This document shows positions 22,482 through 34,078 of a stretch of 64,000 bases of DNA, one piece after another (within the stretch, counting starts at the first letter, position 1; every line of letters starts with the position of its first letter). Source of the stretch: Welwitschia mirabilis (Eukaryota > Gnetophyta > Gnetopsida > Welwitschiales). The DNA lies in NCBI GenBank assembly GCA_051453625.1, contig JBOZIK010000001.1, forward strand, positions 85,280,866 to 85,344,865. The letters run 5' to 3'. The notes under the pieces are model-generated. The model made no database searches and was not told the DNA's origin. It saw only the letters and a program-made list of their open reading frames with translations. Both the position numbers and the translations under genes were made by a program.

Positions 22482-23603
22482 TATGCTCTTTAGTAGTCAA
22501 ACCCTTAGAGATCATCAAATATATGCATAACTTCTTTATGATTCCACCTCATCCTATACCAAATCCTTTGAAGCTCATTATGTTGTCTTCTTAGCATTAG
22601 TTATGTCATTTTCTTTCCTCTTAGAAGAAATTAGAACTTGGAGTTCTTGGTCTTTGTTGAAATGGTTGTGGTGGTCTTTCTTCTTCTTCTTGTTCTTTTT
22701 GGTTCCTTGAAGTTCCAACTTGCTTTCTAAGTGGTTAATCTAGTTAGTGATGTCTTTTGACTCATATGATTTACCTCTCTATGATAAAGTCAATGTCTTT
22801 ATCATACCACCCCTCTATATGGAGAGCTTCATAATCAATTACATATATGAAAATGTCACTTACAAGAGTTAGCAGAGAAAGGCTTTTAAAGTTTATATTT
22901 TCTTTTTCAATACATGAAAGAAAAATTTACATGCGTTAAACATATTCCCATTTTAGATCATAAAAATAAAAGTAGGACAATTAGAATAAGCACTTATGAT
23001 AGGAGAAGATTAGTAAATATTTCCGAAATAATGCCAATTGATTCTTAAATAAATATTTTTAAGGAACTTTACCTTTCCTGTTAGGGGAATGTTCAATATC
23101 AAATTCCTATAAATTAGTTCTAGATCTTTATCTAAAGTAAGATAAAAATTTAGATTTGGAAGATCTAATGCTCTAGAAATAGGAGAAGGAATAATTAAAA
23201 TATTAGTACCTCTTGCCTTATTTAAGAAGGTCTAATGTTATTCTTCCTTTTCCTACAATTTTTTCAAAGTTTCCATCTTCATATAGTAAGATTTTTTCAC
23301 TTCATTTGGCTAGTAAGTGTTTTATTTTTATTTTAAGAGAGGATTCCATCATTTATATTAATCTTTTAGATATACATAATAGTGTATTATCACAAAAAAT
23401 CCTACGATTCCCCTTCTACAATGAAGTTTGTATAGTGGCTTTGGCTCTCAGTGATTTATCTAAAATAAGTAATGGTGCTAATTGAGTTGATGGTGGCACT
23501 AGCCAAGTCTATTAGATAGGAACCAATGATATTTGACATGGTTTGCATAGGCAGGGTTTGATTTTGAAGTACGTATTTTGGATATATAATGCATGGTTTT
23601 CCT
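22482..23603 (-). repeat. 1.12-kb tandem duplication, copy 1 (3' region of element 2)
   Basis: Starts TATGCTCTTTAGTAGTC and repeats at 23604 with a period of 1122 bp. The minus strand gives partly open frames with ARGTNILIIPSPISRALDLP, SYESKDITN-INHLESKLELQ and a Lys-rich run followed by HHNHFNKDQELQV; the last parts look like a short coiled coil plus basic tail. Position between integrase and the 3' LTR is where Athila elements keep their extra ORF, so this is probably its remnant. I recognise no defined domain, so function is not assigned. Plus-strand frames here (for example 23213-23485) are likely shadows. Confidence 0.7.
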
Positions 23604-24665
23604 TATGCTTTTTAGTAGTCAGACCCTTGGAGATCATCAAATATATGCATAAATTCTTTATGATTCGGCCTCATTCTATACCAAGTCCTTTAAAGCTCAT
23701 TATTTTATCTTCCTAGCATTAGTTTTGTCATTCCCCTTTCCTCTTAGAAGAAATTAGAAGTTACTTGGTCCCTTGAAGTTCCAACTTGCTTTCTAAGTGT
23801 TTAATTTGGTTGGTCATGTCTTTTGACTCTTTTGATTTATCTCTGTATGATAAAATCAATGTTTTTATCATACCACCACTCTATTTGGAGAGTTTCACAA
23901 TCAATTACGTATATGAAAATGTCACTTATAAGAGTTAGCAAAGAAAGCCTTTTAGATTTTATTCTTTCTTTTTTAATACATGAAAAAAAAATTTACATGT
24001 GTTAAACATATGTCCATTTTGGATTATAAAAATAAAAGAAAGATAACTAGAATAGGCACTTATGATAGGATAAAAGGGGTAAACATTTTTGAAATGACAG
24101 TAATTGATTCTTGAATAAATATTTTCAAGGAACTTCACCTTAGGGGAATGTTTAACATCAACTTCTTGTAAATTAGTGCTAAATCTTTATCTATACTAAA
24201 ATAAAAATTTAGATTTGGAAGATCGAATGCTATAGAAATAGGAGAAGGAATAATTAAAAAGTTAATTCCTCTTACCTTAATTAAAAAGGTCTAATGTTAT
24301 TCTTCCTTCTTCTAAAATTTATTCAAAATCTCCATCTTCATATAGTAAGATTATTTAACTTTATTTGGGTTGTAAGTTTTCTATTTTATTACAAGAGAGG
24401 CTTCCATCCTTTATATTTAATCTTTTAGGTATACATAATAATGTATTATCATAAAAAATTCTTAGAATTCCCCTTCTACAATGAAGTTTGTATAGTGGCT
24501 TTGGCTCTCAGAAATTTACCTAAAATAAGTGATGGTGTTGATGGAACTAATAGTGGCACTAGCCATGTTTATTAGAGAGGGATCAATGATATTTAACATG
24601 GTTTTCATAGTTAGGGTTTGATTTTGAAATAAGTATTTTGGATGTATAATCCATGGTTGTCACTT
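23604..24665 (-). repeat. 1.12-kb tandem duplication, copy 2 (3' region of element 2)
   Basis: Second copy of the unit above, with the same landmarks in the same order: TAGTAGTCAGACCCTTGG (23613), GGCTCATTA-type sequence, TTACATGTGTTAAACATATG (23992-24011) and GGCTTTGGCTCTCAG (24497). It carries deletions relative to copy 1, for example near 23760. The two copies are clearly diverged, so the duplication is not an assembly echo. Confidence 0.7.
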
Positions 24666-26150
24666 AATTTTTATAGGTAAAAGAATGAATCTTAATCTTG
24701 AATCAATGTGTGAGACTGAAAGGTTAATACTTGTAGTGATATGAATCAAATATAAAGTTTAAATTTGTGTTTCTTGGTATTACTCTTGTAAGACTCTGAT
24801 CTTGTGTTGGGAACTTATACCCTAAAAGGATAATTCTAATTTTCAAAACCTGGAAATTCTATTTTTAACATATTTTACCTAATATTTTAACTCAATTATC
24901 TTTTTGATTTTATTACCTAAAAATTACTTATATAATTTTAAGAATAATCATATAAATTAATGATATCTCATATTTAGATGCACATACCTAATCCAAACCA
25001 TCAAAGTAACTCACTTATGATTTTGTTAATCAAGTATAGCTCTAAGTTGAATTCATTTCTAGGATAAGAGGCTATATTCTATTAAAACATAAGATAAAGG
25101 AAAAAAAATGTGGTGAATTAATTATCTTGATGAGTTTAGGGAATTTTACACTCTAGGAATTTATCTCAATTAATATTTTGAATTGAGTAACGTAAGATTT
25201 AACCATGATTCCTGCTATGCATGCTATGTAATGTATTATTAATATTTAGTCACATTTCCCCCTATGTCAATCGCTACTTAAAATAATGAGTTTTGCATAG
25301 GAAAAATGGTCTCTTAAACTTGCATTTATGTTTATTATGCTTTCATACTAGAAAAATATATCTTCCATTACTATCTAAGTGGTTTATAAATAACCAATCA
25401 TAAGGTCTTTAATCATTGAATCTTTAAAATTACATATATTACATTTGAGTCACACATGGCTTAATTCATCTTTATAGAGATGCTAATATTTTGCATATTT
25501 ATATATTATTAGTCCTCCCCTATATTAACATGTTGGTTTTCATAGATTTTAATTTTCCAACATAAGAATAGCTGATGTAATCTCACGTCAATAACCTAGT
25601 TTTTAGGAGTGGTATGTAATAGAGACATGTTAACATGTATTTTATTCACAATGAGATTATTTGAACATATAGGTCTTTAAATATAAAATTAACAAATATA
25701 TTACAAATTATGAGATTAATATGGAGCTCACTATAATAGAATATTACATAATTTTTTGAATTTTTAAAGTTTGCTTTAAATACGTTATTAAATATCTTAG
25801 TGTACAATATCTAGTATGCATAACATAAAAAGAGGAAAAGCTAAAATAATTTCTTAGAAGTTCCTTTAACCTAATTAATCCCTAATCATACAAGTAGTAC
25901 AAGGTACCTAAAAAGATAATGTATTATATATTAAACTAGTTAAATCATGTACTTATTGTAGCTCTAGGTTTTAGTCAAAATAAACCTTAAGATTTTATAT
26001 TATGTAAATTCTTTTATTAAATGATGTTAATTCGAATACACATGTGTGCGTGTGTGCATATATGTGTGTGTACGTATGCATGTGCATGCACATGTGTTCA
26101 TAATTGTATTTTCTTTCATTACATATAATATTACGTTAAGGAGATGAAGT
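24666..26150 (-). other. 3' untranslated region of element 2, nothing recognised
   Basis: AT-rich sequence between the duplicated 3' segment and the integrase end of Athila-like element 2. No frame with a known motif on either strand. Contains the alternating purine-pyrimidine tract listed separately. Confidence 0.5.
26036..26097. repeat. 62-bp alternating purine-pyrimidine tract (TG/CA-rich)
   Basis: Strict purine-pyrimidine alternation for 62 bases, mainly TG/CA and TA steps with two CG steps. Includes the perfect 16-bp palindrome CATGTGCATGCACATG at 26079-26094. Such sequence is a classical candidate for left-handed Z-DNA and for microsatellite instability. Confidence 0.9.
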
Positions 26151-27691
26151 CAAATTTGTGACTCATTTGAATATAATTATGAAAAGTTTTAATTCTTTAG
26201 CCCTTAAATTTGAAAGAATGGTTATCCTTAAGGCTTAAAATCTTGACAAAACCATGAGGTAATACTTCTAAAACTTAGAGATAGTTAGTTCATTTAGATA
26301 CAGGTTTTTTAAGAAAGTTATGTATTCTTAAATCATATAGTCAAACCAAGTCATTTAGTTTAAAATGTTTCCTAAGGACATATTTCTAATGATATGCTTT
26401 CATTCTTTGTTTTTGGATCTTTAGTTTCTATAAGATTTATTCCTAATTTATTATGCTTTAGTTAGGTTAAGATTCCTAAATAATAAAGCTTTACTAAGGT
26501 TCTGACTAAGTTGTTCTATGTATTAGAAAGTTTTATGTTTAATGTTTAAAGAAAGATAATAAGATTTTTCAAAAAAAAAAAAAAAAAAATAGAAAGGTAA
26601 TGTTTTAATAGAGGCTTTATAGGTAATCCAATTAGGCCTAAGTAGCATTAGTAAGCTAGAATAACTAATCCTTTATATGAAACTTTATTAATTTTTATAT
26701 ACTTCTTTTTAACTCTTAGCTTGTAACTTTTAATTAACCATTGGTTTATGGGAGGTAAGAAGTTATAACTTTTTGAACTAGCATAATAGTTTCTCATTAA
26801 ATTATTCATTATTCTATTATAATAATGGGTTTTATTGAATCTAATGATAGCTTTAGGATGATAAAATTAGGATGAGATATGTTATTTTAAAAATCTCATA
26901 ACTGTTCTAGCATCATCTATTGTACTTGTAATTGCTTCACATCATTTATTAACATACTCTATACAAATTAATATATATACATATCTAAAAGATGGAGGAA
27001 ATTACCCTATAGAATCTATACACTAAACATCAAATGGTTTAAGGTTAAAAATAGAAGAAAAGACATGAATGTTACCTAAGCATTAGTGTTCATTATAGGA
27101 TTTACAATATATATAAATGTCTTTAAAAATAGTTGGTTAATCAAATCTATATTAAAGAATTTTATGAGAAAAGTTTTTCACTAAAAAATTAATCTTTACA
27201 CACTTCATCATGTGTAAATTTTAATAAATTTAAAGTTCAGGTTGTGAAATGCATTTATGAATTAATCAATTTGAGCAACACTTGATTAAATGATTAAATA
27301 AGGATTATCTTTACAATACTTATTTACTTTATGCAAAGATAACTTTTTATCATGAGTATTCTAATGATTAAGAAATTTACAACTAATAAGATAATTAGCT
27401 ATGTTAGTATCCTAAGTCTCTTCTTATAAAGTTATGACATATTCATCATGAAATAGTATTAAATTTAAAGGAGAACAAGAGTAAGGCCTAATGTAAAGTA
27501 CATAATTAACAACTAACTTTTCTATTCTTTTTTAAACCTTGTTATAATTAAAAATTACTCATTAGTCTAGCTTTAGATTATTTCTTATTCATTATCTATG
27601 TAAGAGTAGAATGATTAATAAAGACAATTGTTCTTGCATCTATAAGATATGATCTAAAGTTTTCCAAGGAAAAAAAAAAATACTTATATTT
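26150..27691 (-). pseudogene. Athila-like element 2: integrase remnant
   Basis: Minus-strand frames give FPPSFRYVYILICIEYVNK, then DDARTVMRFLK and HPKAIIRFNKTHYYN, matching Athila-type 'FPPSFGNxYILxAVDYVSKW', 'NDAKVVxKFLK' and 'GTPRAIISDxGTHFCN'. Further on come a NKSYRN-RSKNKE-type stretch for 'RNExYENxxIYKEKTK' and YYLMVLSRF-ALRITILSNL for 'VFPHGAVEIxDxxxGxxFxVNG'. The second Asp of the catalytic triad appears lost (IIRFNKTH instead of IISDGGTH). A poly-T run (minus) around 26571-26589 interrupts the region. Inactive by stops and frameshifts. Confidence 0.8.
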
Positions 27692-28238
27692 NNNNNNNNN
27701 NNNNNNNNNNNNNNNNNNNNNNNNNNNNNNNNNNNNNNNNNNNNNNNNNNNNNNNNNNNNNNNNNNNNNNNNNNNNNNNNNNNNNNNNNNNNNNNNNNNN
27801 NNNNNNNNNNNNNNNNNNNNNNNNNNNNNNNNNNNNNNNNNNNNNNNNNNNNNNNNNNNNNNNNNNNNNNNNNNNNNNNNNNNNNNNNNNNNNNNNNNNN
27901 NNNNNNNNNNNNNNNNNNNNNNNNNNNNNNNNNNNNNNNNNNNNNNNNNNNNNNNNNNNNNNNNNNNNNNNNNNNNNNNNNNNNNNNNNNNNNNNNNNNN
28001 NNNNNNNNNNNNNNNNNNNNNNNNNNNNNNNNNNNNNNNNNNNNNNNNNNNNNNNNNNNNNNNNNNNNNNNNNNNNNNNNNNNNNNNNNNNNNNNNNNNN
28101 NNNNNNNNNNNNNNNNNNNNNNNNNNNNNNNNNNNNNNNNNNNNNNNNNNNNNNNNNNNNNNNNNNNNNNNNNNNNNNNNNNNNNNNNNNNNNNNNNNNN
28201 NNNNNNNNNNNNNNNNNNNNNNNNNNNNNNNNNNNNNN
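27692..28238. other. assembly gap (547 N) inside element 2 pol
   Basis: Separates the RT (28.2-29.2 kb) and integrase (26.2-27.7 kb) parts of the same minus-strand element; the hidden sequence should be mostly RNase H and the integrase zinc finger. Confidence 0.95.
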
Positions 28239-29240
28239 AAACTACTGATATTTCGTTTTGATTTATTATATGATTTAACTATGAAACTTGTAAAATTTTA
28301 TTTCATGATAAATAACATAAGATTTACTATCTCTTATTTTTTTTGAGACCACTTTTATAACATAATCTATTAGATCACATAATAATTAAAATAGAAGTAA
28401 CCAATCAAGAGATTATAAGATAGAAGATGAAGTGAAAATAAATTTAAGTGTTTTAAAAGCATCATTACATTTAGAAGTCTAATCATAAGATGCATCTTTA
28501 GTAAATATATCAGTCACAGGTTTTAAAGTTAAAGTCTTAAATATTTATCCTATTATAATCAGCATACTGAAAAAAGTTCTAACCCTTTAACATTTTTAGA
28601 AATGTGAAGATAAGTGATAATTGGAATTTTACCAAGGTGAATTTCTATACCATTCCTAGAAGCTACATGTCCTAGAATAATACCTTTTATCACCATAAAA
28701 TTACATTTATCCTAGTTAAGAATATGATATTTCTCTTCACAACATGTAAAAACAAATTCTAAATTATATAAGCAAGAGTCAAACTTTTCAAAAAGGATGT
28801 AGAATCATCCATGGAAGCTTTACTAAATTCTTCAATCATATCAAAGATGATATTTATCTTTTATTAATCTTTAGAGGTAATTGTTATTTTTTTATATTCT
28901 AAATATCTATATACGCTACAATAATACTCAAACTATTAATGTTTACAAGATTTAATTAACAGAAAATAAAGAAAAATAATCCTTCTAAGTCATGTTGTTG
29001 AGGTTTTTGTACTCAATGCACATCATCTATCTTACTTTTAATATAGGTAGAAATAATTCCTATTTTCATTTTAATTATAGTCATTATGAACCTTTTAGAA
29101 ATATTTTGGAGGAGGTCTCATCCCTTAACTAACAAAAATTAAATAGATAGTGGTGGTATCCAGTGGTTCAATGACTTATTTCATATGATGGTTAAGTCTA
29201 CATTGAGGCTGTCTACTTGGCGTAGCATTTTCTTCCAAAT
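28239..29240 (-). pseudogene. Athila-like element 2: reverse transcriptase remnant
   Basis: On the minus strand the catalytic box reads SMDDSTSF at about 28797-28820, corresponding to the Athila-type 'FMDDFTVY', preceded by IIFDMIEEFSKA for 'SIFSDMVExFxEV'. Following it come LYNLEFVFTCCEEKYHILN and DKCNFMVIKGIILGHVASRN, matching 'LxNLxxVLxRCxExxLVLNWEKCHFMVxxGIVLGHxIS'. The segment around the expected PFGLCNAP motif appears deleted. The upstream part (28930-29240) is only loosely recognisable. Non-functional. Confidence 0.8.
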
Positions 29241-29689
29241 GAATTATGTGTAGGTATATAATGGAATCAACTCCTTCTAAATAAATATAGTTCATCCTAT
29301 AGTCTTTAATGTTATTTAAGCATAGGAACTAAGACCTATTCTTATGTAGTTGATAGTTTTGTAGAGGATATTACTAAATAGAAAAAATTATGTTATAAGG
29401 ATGTATATTTTAGATATTTAACAAGTGGTCTAAGTTTAATGCTAAGAAAGCACTAATCTCAATAGGTTATTTTATGCCACACATAACAAAGAGTCAAAAT
29501 CAGCTTTCTAATTAAATGGATCATAGTTGTAGCTCTTATTAAGGCAAATGCTAGTTCTTCATGAGGTTCATATAAGGGATGATATTTTAGGAATGGTAAG
29601 GATTTGATAATTTTTTATTTACTAATTTTAATTACATTAATCTCTTCTTAAGAATTCATATAGTTCTCTTTTATGGCATTAAAAACTTA

Positions 29690-30040
29690 TAACTTTATAG
29701 TCATGTTTCTAAAGGACATCCTTACTAATCCATTTCTATTGTTGATTATAGAGGAGATGTCACTACAAATGAACTTCATAATTTAACGAAAAAATCCTCT
29801 CAAATTATCTTCCATCCCTAAAACTATAAAGTTAACTAAGTAGTTAAATTTATCAACTTGTACTAGGATATCTTCTAGTATTTTCTTAAGAATCTCAGTT
29901 AAGTGATTTATAAGTTATAAAGTTATCTTAGTATTTTTTAGCCCTTCTAAATTAAGCTCTTTACATAATGTATATGAAATTAAGTTTATACTAGCTCCAA
30001 ATTCTAACAAATATTTATCGAATTTCTTATTACCTATAAA
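29690..30040 (-). pseudogene. Athila-like element 2: protease remnant
   Basis: Minus-strand frame reads FGASINLISYTLCKELNLEG and, after an eroded stretch, ILEDILVQVDKFNYLVNFIV followed by LGMED. The family reference pattern is 'LDLGASINLLPYSVYEQLGLG ... IIEDVLVQVDKFYFPVDFIVLDME'. The catalytic Asp codon of 'LDLGAS' is changed (reads LEFGAS), so it should be inactive even apart from the frameshifts. Located between gag and RT, as expected. Confidence 0.8.
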
Positions 30041-30049
30041 ACAAGAAAT

Positions 30050-31900
30050 GTTGAGGGAACTAGGATCTTCAAGTTTTAATTAAAGTTTTTTCACCTAAAG
30101 TACGACATTTATTTGTTAATCTAGGAAAGAAGTTTTATACATGTATTTTTATTTTTAGTACATAAATATCTTTAAATAGTTTTACATATGGAAGAATTTT
30201 CTTAATAGCATCCAATAAAGGAATGTTTAATTTATGTCCTTAAAGATTTTAAGTACTCTTATTTAACACATTTCTTTCTTAAAGGCATGAGACATCTAGG
30301 AAATGGTTTTTTTAAAATTATTTACATCTATTCCTTTCCATGTTATTTTCTTCATTTTTTTGTTAAATTCAAAAATTCATTGAGATTTAGAATTAAATTT
30401 AGACACATATTCTGTAGGTGATTGAACATTTTCATGTATATGGTCCTAATTCTAAGTATGATATATTAATGCCTCTAAATTCTTCTTTTTCTTTAATAAT
30501 ATTGATAAATTTTTGATTAGGAATAGGTTTGTCATAAAGTTTACCTTTTTCTTATTAGTTGACTAAAAAAATTAATTGAGATATAGTTTGAGAAACTTAA
30601 TTTACATCTTGTTGTAGATCTTTAAGAGTTTAACCATTTTGGTTATTAATTTTTATCTATTAATTTTTGTTTGATGACTGAGTTTTTATGAACTATCTAA
30701 GAATTTACTTTAGTGATATATTTGGAGATTGACAAGGTGCTTCTGAAGTAGAGGATTCCTTTTAATGATAATTCTAGGAATATCTAGGATGATTTTTCAC
30801 TTTGGGTTAAAATAATCTCCATAAGAAAATGATGATTTCTATTTTCTCTATTCCGAAAAGACTCTTCTAGGGTATATGCTATTTAATTATTTAGCCATTA
30901 TCTTTGTAAATTCAAATAGAAGGATATTCATTAGTTTCATGTTCTTTAGGGATATGCATAGCATATGTAATACATTTAATGCTTCTACATGTTTTAGAAA
31001 ACTCATTTTTGTCTAGTTATTTTGATATAATATGTAGTATTTTCATCATAACTATTTGCTCATGTAATTTGTGTATTTTTTAACCTATGAATTTAGAAGA
31101 TTAATTTTTATCAAATACATAATTTTTTCTAGATGATCTTTTACAATTTTTAAAACTTTTAACTATGTTTTATAAAGTATGCCAAGGTTCATCTAGTTTT
31201 TTAGATGTGAAGTTTCCATCACTTACTATCTCTACTACTTGTATACTTTACATGGTTAATCAATTACAAGAAAGATTTAATAATATTTGAAGCTTAAAAT
31301 CCATGTTATGGACATCTCCTTAATAGATATTTAAAGAACGTAAATGCCTTATGAAAAAGTTTATTATCTTATTCTTGAAAGTCCATAATTTTTCTTCTCA
31401 ATTCATTAGTTTTATATGCTAAAAAGTTCTTTTTCAAGAATTCATAGGTAAAATCTCTTCATGACCTAATTGAGCATGGTTTTAGGTTGTGTATGTAAGA
31501 TTTTTATTTTTATTTTAAGGATAACAAAAAAAGTTTCATTCTAATCACATCACCTTAATAACCTATAAGTAACAAAATATATTTAATTTTATTGAAATTT
31601 CCATAAGGATCCTTAGAATACAAGCCATAAAATCTGGGCAAAACATTGATAATGAAATATTTTATTTTAAATTTATTTATATTTGAAAATAAAATCAAAT
31701 AAGAAGGTGTAACTAGCACTTAGATTATCATAAAACATTTATGATTATCCTAAGACATCCTTAATTAAAATTACCTCTATAGGTATTAAGCATGATTAAT
31801 TTAGTTAGAAGAATATTTATCAAATTTTTAGTTGCATTTTGACCCTTTTAAAATGTACGTTTAAAGATTTTTTTCTTTTTGAAATCAAAGTTGAAGTCAA
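30050..31900 (-). pseudogene. Athila-like element 2: gag remnant
   Basis: The clearest part is 31320-31470, where the minus strand reads KKNFLAYKTNELRRKIMDFQ, then LFHKAFTFFKYLLRRCP-HGF. This lines up with Athila-type Gag 'NKFFSPAKTAKLRNDIMTFxQ ... LYEAWERYKDLLRRCPHHG'. The rest (30050-31200) is expected to hold the Gag C-terminus and the linker to protease, but it is too eroded for me to follow in one frame. Multiple stops. Gag would assemble the particle that carries element RNA. Confidence 0.7.
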
Positions 31901-32539
31901 AGTCATTTAGAAGTGATTAGCATTCTAACTATTCATTAATTTTCCTACAAAGCTAATTAATAGTAGTTCTAATGCAATAATGAATGAGAAATTAATATCA
32001 ATAAAAAGATTTCTAAAATTAACTACTAATAGAAATCAATAAAACTAATTAAATTATATGCTTTAAAATCTTGATTAAAAAACCATTCATAAAATTTATG
32101 GAAATACTAGAAGTAAGTAATGATAGTGTTAGTTAAGTTTCTAATTTTTTGAAATAAAAAATAAATATTAAATAGAATGCATAAGTACAATATTTATAAC
32201 AAGGTAAAAAAAACTTTTTTAGAATTTAAAATTTTACATAATTGGCATAGATTGATCTATTAGTAGTAAATAACATAGAGAGGTATATGAACTTTAGTAG
32301 AAAAATTAAATGTATCCTATTTACAAGTGGAAAGATAAAAATAAGGTGTTAAGATTAACGTGAAGTTCTATACAATAGATTAGAGAAAATGTTCATAATT
32401 TTATGTCTTATGCTATGAATGCTCATAGTTTCCATAAAATTAAAAATTGGGTTTGTAATTTTGATAATAATACATTTAAAAATAAAAAATAAAATTCCAC
32501 AGAAATAGATTTTGATAAGGTGAGAAACATTAATTGAAA
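31900..32539 (-). other. leader of Athila-like element 2
   Basis: Untranslated leader and gag start between the primer site and the gag core. The minus frame 32355-32558 (67 codons) overlaps the primer site and is therefore very unlikely to be a gene. Confidence 0.5.
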
Positions 32540-32557
32540 TCTCTAGTAATGGTGTCA
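32540..32557 (-). other. primer-binding site of element 2 (tRNA-Asp type, decayed)
   Basis: The minus strand reads TGACACCATTACTAGAGA. Compared with the tRNA-Asp-type site TGGCGCCGTTGCCGGGGA, every difference is G-to-A or C-to-T. It lies about 10 bp inside the right-hand LTR, which makes that LTR the 5' one and fixes the element's orientation. Confidence 0.8.
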
Positions 32558-32567
32558 AAGCTAGATA

Positions 32568-34030
32568 TGCCTTAATATTTATTATAATTTATGATATTTC
32601 AAAGATGTTTTCTAATTGCCAAGTTATAGGTAGTAGTTTCAAATGGATAAAGTAGAAAATCATTTTTTAGTATTGTAAACCCTAATTACCATTCTTTCTT
32701 AAGGAGTGTAGAGGTATTTTAGTGCTTATAAAGATATATGAAATATTTTAGATAAGGATTTAAATAGAAAAGGGATTTGAAAAAGGAATAAGGATTAAGA
32801 TATTGCGAATTCTTCTCTTAGGGATTAAGAATGATTTCTCATAAGAAAATTTTTAAGAAAGCTTCATCTAAGTAATAGATACAATGTTAAGAATAAATTA
32901 GATTTAGAAATAAATATTGAATTATTCATATAGATTATTGAAATGAAAGAACTTTTATTAGGTATTTTACGTCTTACAATGAAATATATGAAACACTAGC
33001 ATAGCATGGAATGTCATATACACTAATGCGTCAATCATATAAATCCTAATAATATATTAAAGAAATAAATCTAAATGATAAATACAAAATAACATTCAAA
33101 ATGTATTATTTCATAATTAATAATCTTAATTTGTATTAATAATAAAAGAAAAGATCAAATTCAATCATAGATCAAAGTACATGTGTCAATTATACAAATA
33201 CTATAATAAATAGTAATTTAGTACAAATAAATACTTAATCCTAGTAAGACAAAGTTCTTATAAATTAATCATTTCTTCACACCTAAAAAGAAAAAATAAA
33301 GTATTACAACCTTATAATAAGACAAGCTCTTATCATATCCATATGAAATTTGAATCTAAAAGAATAGAGTTTCAATGAGATAATGAATACAAATATTATA
33401 TGATATAACATGGATGATTAATTATTGAGATAGGATTTTGTTGTATATATTTTCTTGAAGTTGTAAATTAGACTTGTATTCTTATATAGCTTTACTTAAA
33501 GTTTTTGATTACAATCATACATTATTATTAATAACAAATGGTCATGGATGAAACTCCTAGGGATATAAGATTTAGGTATGTAATCCTTATTTTTCTTAAG
33601 CTTTGATTTAGGGATTCTCCTGATAGACTAACTTTATGTTCATGATGTAAGGTTAATCTAAGAATTTCTCTACTATTTTACAATCAGTTCTAACTAAGAC
33701 TAATTTATCCTAAGAACACTAGTGGTACTAATAGTTTGTATGGAGTGATAATTCTTCTGGGTTATTTGGTTTTTATAAAAGCTTAAAAAAAGCTCATGAT
33801 TATTTATAAATAAAATTCTATAAATTAGTCCTTTTTAATAAAATATTTGTAAATAAAATGATAAAAACTGATTAATAATGTTCTAATAATAAATATACTA
33901 TTTATAAACTTAAAATATATTATTTAATAAAGTTTAAGAGACCAAGTATGCAAAACATTAAGTATAAATAAATATATTTCAATTTATTCATTTATTCTAA
34001 TCTCATATGTTAGTATATTATTTGAAGAAT
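32568..34030 (-). repeat. 5' LTR of Athila-like element 2
   Basis: Partner of 20576-21960. Forward start TGCCTTAATA at 32568, about 10 bp from the primer site. The homology to the left copy runs to about 34025 (TATTATTTGAAG; left copy GTTACTTAG). It contains insertions relative to the left copy, giving about 1.46 versus 1.39 kb. The outer end is approximate, and the next element's LTR begins only about 50 bp further on. Confidence 0.75.
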
Positions 34031-34078
34031 AATATTGAGAAATTATTACATAAGTCCATTAAACTATTCTTTGTCAAT

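Larger units (their letters stand above)
20576..34030 (-). mobile_element. Athila-like element 2, nearly full length (about 13.4 kb)
   Basis: LTR-retrotransposon on the minus strand. The two LTRs (20576-21960 and about 32568-34030) are diverged copies of each other. The tRNA-Asp-type primer site lies immediately inside the right-hand LTR, which is therefore the 5' LTR. Going down the coordinates come gag, protease, RT, a 547-N gap, integrase and a long 3' region with a duplicated segment. Length and order match Athila-type Ty3/gypsy elements. The LTRs differ by many substitutions and indels, so the insertion is old. It abuts a broken copia integrase at 20560, suggesting it landed in that element. 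Confidence 0.78.
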
